Source: a virus
IMG/VR virus record: IMGVR_UViG_3300033144_004572
Location: 1-51,483 of that record
Length of the DNA stretch: 51,483 nt
Reading direction: 5' to 3' (one strand)
Below the pieces are notes generated by a model, which saw nothing but the letters and a program-made list of their open reading frames with translations, searched no databases and was not told the DNA's origin. This document shows positions 46,069-51,483 of the stretch, piece by piece. The first letter of the stretch is position 1. Each line of letters begins with the position of its first letter. The position numbers and the translations under genes are program-made.

Positions 46069-48704
46069 TGAAGCAACGAAGTATCTTATTGTTTGACGAT
46101 TGGAGTAAAGGAGCTAATACTCGAGATAAGCTCTTGCCTCAAGGTGTTAGTGCTAAGATTGAGAATTTCTCTTGTGATAGGAAAGGCACTCTCGAGAAGG
46201 GTCTTCCGTATGAGGCTATAACTACTCCTGCCGATAAGCCCTGGGGTGGAAACATACATCGTATTTTCTATTGGTATTCTAAAGATAAAGATTATCAGGT
46301 ATACCTTGCAGATGTAGGCGAGACAAGTGCTGAGGGTGCCATGATAGCCATTCATGACGGGACAAGCAATAATTATGGTGAGGGAGCTAATGGTTGGCAG
46401 ACATGGACGGCTCAGGGAGGATTCTTTGAGTGCAGCGGATCTGGACCAGTAAGTTATGTTTCTGATCTTGAAGATGTAATCTTTATCAGTTCTCTTGTAG
46501 GTGGGGTTCCTTGTTTGAGAGTGTATCCTATATATCCGTCTACTACAGACGAAGACGAGTGGGTATGCTTGAGGATATTTGCTATAAAGGATTTTGAGAC
46601 ATTTGAGCAGGTGACGTTTGTAAAATATACAGGAGTTGGGGCCAAGAATGTAGCTATCTTTGACGGCAATAAGGTTGAGTGTGCGTGTGGTCAGAATAGT
46701 TTACTCCAACCTTGTGGCAAGACTTGGGCTGACTGTAGTACGTCAGGTGCAGGTTCAGCTGATCTAACTGATTATCAGGTACAATTAGAGACTGAGTACG
46801 ATGTTGGTGACATACTAGGAATAGAGGTACGTGCTGCTGCAGCATCAGATATAGTAAAATTGGCTATTACTGAGATATTAAGTTTTCCGAGTGAGTGGGA
46901 AGCTGTTATAGCTGGTCCTGTATCCAGAGTGCCGGATCAAGATGGTAGTCTTCTTCCTGGTGAGGTATACGAGCTTACTACATCGTCATCGACAAGTCAG
47001 AGTAAGATAGGTTTGTTGTGTCTTAAAGGCTTGCCGTTACTTACATCTTCTCATGTAGATGATGAGATATACATTACTACTTCTGAGTCTATGTATTCAC
47101 AGGGTAGACTGCCTTCAGATGATTACTTTGATTGTGTCTATGAGGGTGGGGAGATGATTGAATATGGGTTTGCTCTTGTTCTTTGGGATGGGCAATTCGG
47201 CAATATGATAAAGAAGAAAATCGGCATCGATGTAGAAGACTTTGAGACAGTCGCTTTAGATGCAGGCGGGACTTCAGATGCAACGGGGCTTGTATCAATA
47301 CTTCTTACAGATAATTTCTTTGAGGCTATAACAGGTGGCGCTACTGACGCTGATGATGATATGGCACATGCTGTAACCGGACTTGCCGTGTGGAGAAAGA
47401 ATCCTACAGACGAAGAGTTCAAGTTGCTTGGTATAATAGATAGAAAAGTAACTGATTCTGATCTTGAGCCTTATGAAGGTGTGTGTAGCTACCAAGCTGA
47501 TACGGTGACAGCGGGATATCTTTTGCAGATGTATATGTCAGGAAATAATTGTGGTTATCTGACGATGGGTGTTCTTGATTGGGGGCAGACGTTAGCAGAT
47601 AATGTATTTTCTGCTACTGGTGGATTAGAAGAAGAAGATATAGGAGTAGAGCTTGGGATAAAAGCCCCCGCTTTGTGGGGCAGAAAGATATATGCTGGAA
47701 ATATCATGAAGCTCAAGAGATGGGATGATACTCATGATCCTGAGTTTTCTGATGATGAGTTGGTTCCGAGTCTTGTTGATGGCGGCGAGATGTTCCCAGG
47801 TACAGAGTATCTTGAGGTTGTAAGCGGCGAGAGCGATCAAATAAAGAGAATGGTGTTTCATGGTCGTCAGATGATTGTGTTTAAGCGTGGCTATATCATG
47901 GTTCTCGAGATGCTAGGACAGAGTGAAGGTGCTTGGAAGGTAGTGGCGAAGATGGCGGGCGGCGTGAGTGATTATTATCATGTCTGCGAGACACCTTTCG
48001 GTCCTGCTTGGCTTTCAGACGAACAGCTGTACCTCTGGGATGGTAAGGAGCGCCGCCCGCTATCGATGTACTTTCAAGACGACTATAGGGCTATGTATGG
48101 TGGGTTTGCCAGTACTATGAGCATTGGTTATGATGGACATACTAGCAAGCTCTGGGTCGGTAGAACAGGGGTTGACATTCATTTTATGGTCAATCTCAGG
48201 ACAGGAGCGTTTAGCAGCATAGAGAACGGTCAGGATTGTCAGTACTTTGGATATTGTAATGATTTGACTGGCAGACTTGTGGGGTTGAATGGTGATAGCC
48301 CCAAGACCGCTAGATTTATAGAGGTCAAGGAGATCGATCTTAGTACGGGAACGAGAAATATAGGTACTTGTACATGGGGTTCAGGAGAGCTGGACTTGCT
48401 GAAGATGGCGGGAGAAGCAAAGCTCTATCGCATAAATATGTATATCTCGTATAAGAGAAAAGATAGTCATTCTGGTACTCATACTCTTCAACTGAAAGTG
48501 AGTTTCGATGGCGCATCTCAAGTCACGTATACCTACGACCTACCAAGCGGTACGCAGGAGGATACGATTATCGCAGAGTTTGACATTTGGAATCAGGGCA
48601 AGACAGCGGCGCTCGAGTTTAATACGAATGAAGGAACAGTCGAATTTGATTACTTCCGTATCTGGAAAATCGTCGGAGTGTTCGGAAGTAAAGGCGTGGA
48701 ATGA
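46068..48704 (+). CDS. Tail nozzle/tubular B-like structural protein
   Basis: 878 residues, starting TGATG on the upstream stop. Early motif DDWSKGANTRDKLLPQG with 'n..c.r.G.l.kg' (NFSCDRKGTLEKG) is typical of podoviral tail tubular B or stabilisation proteins. Beta-propeller-like repeats follow, then a jelly-roll-like C-terminus (TCTWGSGELDLL ... YRINMYISYK). Expected to form the tail nozzle. Confidence 0.8.
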   Translation: MKQRSILLFDDWSKGANTRDKLLPQGVSAKIENFSCDRKGTLEKGLPYEAITTPADKPWGGNIHRIFYWYSKDKDYQVYLADVGETSAEGAMIAIHDGTSNNYGEGANGWQTWTAQGGFFECSGSGPVSYVSDLEDVIFISSLVGGVPCLRVYPIYPSTTDEDEWVCLRIFAIKDFETFEQVTFVKYTGVGAKNVAIFDGNKVECACGQNSLLQPCGKTWADCSTSGAGSADLTDYQVQLETEYDVGDILGIEVRAAAASDIVKLAITEILSFPSEWEAVIAGPVSRVPDQDGSLLPGEVYELTTSSSTSQSKIGLLCLKGLPLLTSSHVDDEIYITTSESMYSQGRLPSDDYFDCVYEGGEMIEYGFALVLWDGQFGNMIKKKIGIDVEDFETVALDAGGTSDATGLVSILLTDNFFEAITGGATDADDDMAHAVTGLAVWRKNPTDEEFKLLGIIDRKVTDSDLEPYEGVCSYQADTVTAGYLLQMYMSGNNCGYLTMGVLDWGQTLADNVFSATGGLEEEDIGVELGIKAPALWGRKIYAGNIMKLKRWDDTHDPEFSDDELVPSLVDGGEMFPGTEYLEVVSGESDQIKRMVFHGRQMIVFKRGYIMVLEMLGQSEGAWKVVAKMAGGVSDYYHVCETPFGPAWLSDEQLYLWDGKERRPLSMYFQDDYRAMYGGFASTMSIGYDGHTSKLWVGRTGVDIHFMVNLRTGAFSSIENGQDCQYFGYCNDLTGRLVGLNGDSPKTARFIEVKEIDLSTGTRNIGTCTWGSGELDLLKMAGEAKLYRINMYISYKRKDSHSGTHTLQLKVSFDGASQVTYTYDLPSGTQEDTIIAEFDIWNQGKTAALEFNTNEGTVEFDYFRIWKIVGVFGSKGVE

Positions 48705-48910
48705 TGCTGACTGATGCAAAGAACCCTACGGCTACGAGGATCAGTATTACTGGAGAAGATAGTGCTGAGTCTATTGTCGAGGTCACAAAGAAGCTTAATA
48801 AAAGAATGGCTAATCAGAGAATTACTATATATGAGGATAATGATGGTAACTATGAGATCGCAGTCAGGATAAAAGGAAAATGGTTTGCCGCTGCTTTAGT
48901 GGAGGTTTAA
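48701..48910 (+). CDS. Small hypothetical structural-region protein (69 aa)
   Basis: Overlaps upstream stop by ATGA. Beta-rich with a central KKLNKRMANQRITIYEDNDG. No family recognised; placed between tail and internal proteins. Confidence 0.78.
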   Translation: MMLTDAKNPTATRISITGEDSAESIVEVTKKLNKRMANQRITIYEDNDGNYEIAVRIKGKWFAAALVEV

Positions 48911-48911
48911 G

Positions 48912-49598
48912 ATGCCTGGTCCCTTACTTGCATTAGGAATAAGTGCTGGTGCTGCTCTAGGTGGAGAGATAGCTGGAAGGTTTGTAAAAACTGAAGAGCC
49001 CATAGATTATTATCTCTCGAATTTTTGGCAAATAGCTAATGCCAAGGTGCCTGGTTATCTTCTGGCTGATGAGATCAGGGCCATAACGTATGCCGGCAGT
49101 AGATCTACGGGCGTGTCTGAGGTAAATGCTGCCGCAGCTGCTATGAGGGGGTTAAGGAAACCTTCTTCTCATGCTCATTATGATGCCATGATGCGGGACA
49201 AGAGAGTTTCGGAGACTGTCTTAAAAGTGAATAGTGATTTAAAGAGGAAGGCAGCTGAAAGAAAGTTTAAGCTTAATACTCTAACTGCTAATGCCGGCGC
49301 TAAAAATATCAAGGGTGCTCAGATGCATAAAAACAAGCTGGCTGATGCCCTTGCTGCCAGATCTATTTATAATTATGAGCAGCAAGTGGCAAAGCGAGAA
49401 GCCGTGAAATCTGCAGTAGGTAGTGGATTGGGTGTAGCAGCTGCGCTTGCAATGGATCCAGGGGCTAGAGGATGGTTTGGACAAATGTTTTCGTCTGAGC
49501 CTTATGTTAGTGGTGGTCCTGGTGGTGGGTATGCTGGATCAAGTCCGATGGTAGAAGAGAATCTTTTAGATGAGCTGCCTATTGATTCGGGACTATAG
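48912..49598 (+). CDS. Internal virion protein-like (228 aa)
   Basis: Begins LLALGISAGAALGGEIAG, a Gly/Ala-rich hydrophobic stretch, then a helical charged body and another hydrophobic segment (GLGVAAALAMDPGA). Alternating membrane-active and helical segments are common in ejected internal proteins of podoviruses. Role inferred from position and composition. Confidence 0.75.
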   Translation: MPGPLLALGISAGAALGGEIAGRFVKTEEPIDYYLSNFWQIANAKVPGYLLADEIRAITYAGSRSTGVSEVNAAAAAMRGLRKPSSHAHYDAMMRDKRVSETVLKVNSDLKRKAAERKFKLNTLTANAGAKNIKGAQMHKNKLADALAARSIYNYEQQVAKREAVKSAVGSGLGVAAALAMDPGARGWFGQMFSSEPYVSGGPGGGYAGSSPMVEENLLDELPIDSGL

Positions 49599-49604
49599 GA
49601 GGTC

Positions 49605-50231
49605 ATGATGTCAGATGATCTAAGTTGGGTAGATGATATGATGGGGGGTACTTATAATCAGGAGGATGCCCACGCCGATTTTCTACAATGGTCAAAAGAA
49701 AAATATGGGGATACAGGTGTTTTTATTAAAGGCGAAGGGTTAATGCCTGGAGGATGGGACAAGAGAGAACAATATTATAGTGACTATGCTGCTAGTCATG
49801 GTACTCAGGCAGATAAAATACGTCAGGAGATGGGGCTTCCTGATACCTGGGGTGGTATGAGAGGGGAAATAGCTGAGCTTAGGCGAGTGGCTTCTGAGGG
49901 GTTAGATCCAAATGAGTTCAGGCGTAGTGCTTCTGTCAATACAGGCGGCGCTATGAGAGGTGTCACAGATAAAGCCTCAAAGGGTATGAGTTCGGTAGGG
50001 ATGATGTATGGGAGCGAGCTATCTGGTGGGCTGATGCAGAAGTATAGAACGGCGTTTGAGAGTCAGAAGGTAGCTACGTTTGGATCGATGCTGGGGGAGA
50101 TGTTGTCAAAGGATAATCAGACGAGGGATATTGCTAAGCAGCAGCTCTTGCAATTAATACTTTCTAAGGCTGAGATGGATCAGATGCTTGTATCGTCTGA
50201 GATGCAGAGGCGAGCACAGCTAGGAGGCTGA
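49605..50231 (+). CDS. Internal virion protein-like (208 aa)
   Basis: ATG 49605 (or 49608) after AGGAGGTC. Helical, Gln/Met/Gly-rich. C-terminal DIAKQQLLQLILSKAEMDQML. Located between two other virion-block genes. No domain recognised. Confidence 0.75.
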   Translation: MMSDDLSWVDDMMGGTYNQEDAHADFLQWSKEKYGDTGVFIKGEGLMPGGWDKREQYYSDYAASHGTQADKIRQEMGLPDTWGGMRGEIAELRRVASEGLDPNEFRRSASVNTGGAMRGVTDKASKGMSSVGMMYGSELSGGLMQKYRTAFESQKVATFGSMLGEMLSKDNQTRDIAKQQLLQLILSKAEMDQMLVSSEMQRRAQLGG

Positions 50232-50232
50232 G

Positions 50233-51483
50233 ATGGCTATTGAACAATACATGCCACGTTATAGGCAGAGATCGAGTGCTGAGAGTTTTGATAGCTTCTT
50301 TCGGAACATGGGTAGATTTTATCAGACTATGCAGCAGTACAGGCTTGCTCACGATGAGCATCAGATGCGTGTAAAGCAGTCGGAGCTAGAGGAAGATAAG
50401 TTTGCTCTGTTGAGGGATAAGACGCGGAGAGAGTTAACTATGTCTGAAGAGGTGCATGGCGTTCAAATGGAAAGCGCAACCCTAAAGCTTGATTATGATA
50501 AGGCTGTTCAGCAGACGCTTATAGACATAAAGAAGCTCGATAAGAGTATCCTTGGAAAACAGGATCTTATGGCTGATAGCAATCTGGCTATGGGTGAGGT
50601 CATGCTTAAGATCAAGGGTCATGAGCTTTACAAGGCTGCTTATGAGTCGTGGATGGCGCCGGCAAGAGAGCAATTTACTAGAGCCCTTGAGGAAGATAGA
50701 TTTCTTCTCGAGAAGACAGCTGAGTATACGCAGGCGATTGGTGGATTGAGGCGTATGGGTATCTCGGCTTTAAAGAATTGGGAGAATTTGTATGATGATC
50801 AAGGCAATCTTGATGAGAAGAAATATAATGATGAAAGATTGCAGAATGATGCTGCTCATAAGATAGCTAAGCCAATGGTAAAGGCAGGGGTCATTGGAGC
50901 TGAGGGGGATCTGGGGTATTACTTGGGTATGTTGACTTATGAGGATAAGAAAGCCGGTAGTATATTCCCTTATGAGACAGCAAGTGAAGAGCTTAAGAAG
51001 CAACAAGTCTTACGACTTCTCAAGGCAAAGGCTGAAGGCCATTCTCAGCTTAAAAAGAGTGGCTTTATAAAGATGATCGATGATGCTTTGACTGCAGGTG
51101 AGAGTGTCATCAGTGGTACATTTACTGGTAATGAGCCTGGTATAGCTTTAAGAGAGGGTATATTTGTAGGCGAGCAAGGCAAGGGAGTATTCAAGGTTCT
51201 TGGTGCTATGGAGGGATTGGTAAGGGTCCAGGGTGCCAAGAAAGAAGTTGTTACGGCTCTTGCGTGGGGAGCTAAGACGTTTCCTGAACGCATCACTTAT
51301 TGGCAGGAGGCTGTTAAAAGAGAAGAAAACGGCGATCCGTTTAATGTCACCAAGACAATGAGGATGCAATCTGATTGGATGAAGACAAAATATAAGTTGC
51401 CGGATACTCCAAGAGGTATCAAGCAGTCTTTCAGAGATATAATTGCTACTTATGAGCCTTGGGTTTTAGAGAAAGAAAAAGAG
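50233..51483 (+). CDS. Internal virion protein, N-terminal part (continues at 385-732 across the ends)
   Basis: ATG 50233 after TAGGAGGCTGAG. 417 residues here, no stop before the contig end; joined with the left end the protein is about 532 residues. N-terminal half is a long helical/coiled-coil protein (KQSELEEDKFALLRDK). The last 128 codons here are the right copy of the terminal repeat. Precedes the giant virion gene. Confidence 0.88.
   Translation, partial: MAIEQYMPRYRQRSSAESFDSFFRNMGRFYQTMQQYRLAHDEHQMRVKQSELEEDKFALLRDKTRRELTMSEEVHGVQMESATLKLDYDKAVQQTLIDIKKLDKSILGKQDLMADSNLAMGEVMLKIKGHELYKAAYESWMAPAREQFTRALEEDRFLLEKTAEYTQAIGGLRRMGISALKNWENLYDDQGNLDEKKYNDERLQNDAAHKIAKPMVKAGVIGAEGDLGYYLGMLTYEDKKAGSIFPYETASEELKKQQVLRLLKAKAEGHSQLKKSGFIKMIDDALTAGESVISGTFTGNEPGIALREGIFVGEQGKGVFKVLGAMEGLVRVQGAKKEVVTALAWGAKTFPERITYWQEAVKREENGDPFNVTKTMRMQSDWMKTKYKLPDTPRGIKQSFRDIIATYEPWVLEKEKE
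51100..51483. repeat. Right copy of near-identical terminal repeat
   Basis: Pairs with 1-384, same frame, 16 mismatches. Most differences are synonymous; changes at codons corresponding to 154-159, 178-180 and 270 alter four residues. Confidence 0.93.

Noticed and set aside
1-51483. CRISPR arrays, insertion sequences, integrase or repressor genes
   Set aside because: No direct-repeat/spacer pattern, transposase, integrase or typical CI-like gene was seen; the phage appears strictly lytic on this evidence.

Overview
The window is essentially one complete genome of a tailed bacteriophage, probably podovirus-like. It carries a full head and DNA-packaging block (terminase, portal, scaffold, capsid, head completion), no visible tail sheath or tape measure gene, and a block of internal virion proteins ending in a single 4199-residue protein. 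Shine-Dalgarno sites (AAGGAG/GGAGG), TTGACA boxes and a tRNA-Met point to a bacterial host; the host lineage cannot be named from this sequence. Bases 1-384 and 51100-51483 align without gaps at 368/384 positions and lie in the same reading frame, so the molecule is circular or terminally redundant (about 51.1 kb unique) and one virion gene is split by the contig ends.

Layout. (1) Plus strand, 50233 through the join to 14316: internal virion proteins, the giant protein, an M15-type endolysin and a small membrane/coiled-coil protein, closed by a bidirectional terminator at 14326-14341. (2) Minus strand, 28340 down to 14349: about 35 tightly packed small genes. Recognisable ones are a DnaB-like helicase, a Rad52-like annealing protein, a Cas4/RecB-like nuclease, a DUF669-like putative ssDNA-binding protein, a DUF932 protein, another PD-(D/E)XK-like nuclease, a Lar-like zinc finger protein, a DUF551 protein and a SWIM finger protein. 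No DNA polymerase or primase is visible, so host polymerase is probably recruited. (3) An AT-rich divergent region, 28341-28632. (4) Plus strand, 28633-31417: small genes and an NDP-kinase-like protein lacking the catalytic histidine. (5) 31365-36101: four consecutive proteins with N-terminal export-type segments, one a beta-helix plus ASH-domain protein. (6) 36124-50231: small genes, terminase subunits, portal, scaffold, capsid, head-tail joining and internal proteins.

The most unusual feature is a set of at least eight intergenic structured RNA elements in the minus-strand operon (15014-15084, 22893-22950, 26332-26392, 26702-26773, 26794-26943, 26945-27048, 27573-27671, 27684-27789). Each is 58-150 nt and closed by a 7-18 bp stem. 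In several of them the pairs that are G-U wobbles on the minus-strand transcript would be A-C mismatches on the other strand, so the minus strand is the likely functional one. Several are followed by U-rich sequence and then the ribosome binding site of the next gene. Three stand back to back, and two more are adjacent. They may be processed small RNAs, elaborate terminator/attenuators or mRNA-segmenting elements; I recognise no known family.

A second highlight is the 4199-residue virion-block protein, which contains a DWDYDAM sequence resembling the DxDxD metal-binding loop of two-barrel RNA polymerases. That is a hypothesis only. A third is a cassette region (about 20150-21860) with repeated ribosome-binding-site junctions, including a gene broken by an 8-bp tandem duplication.
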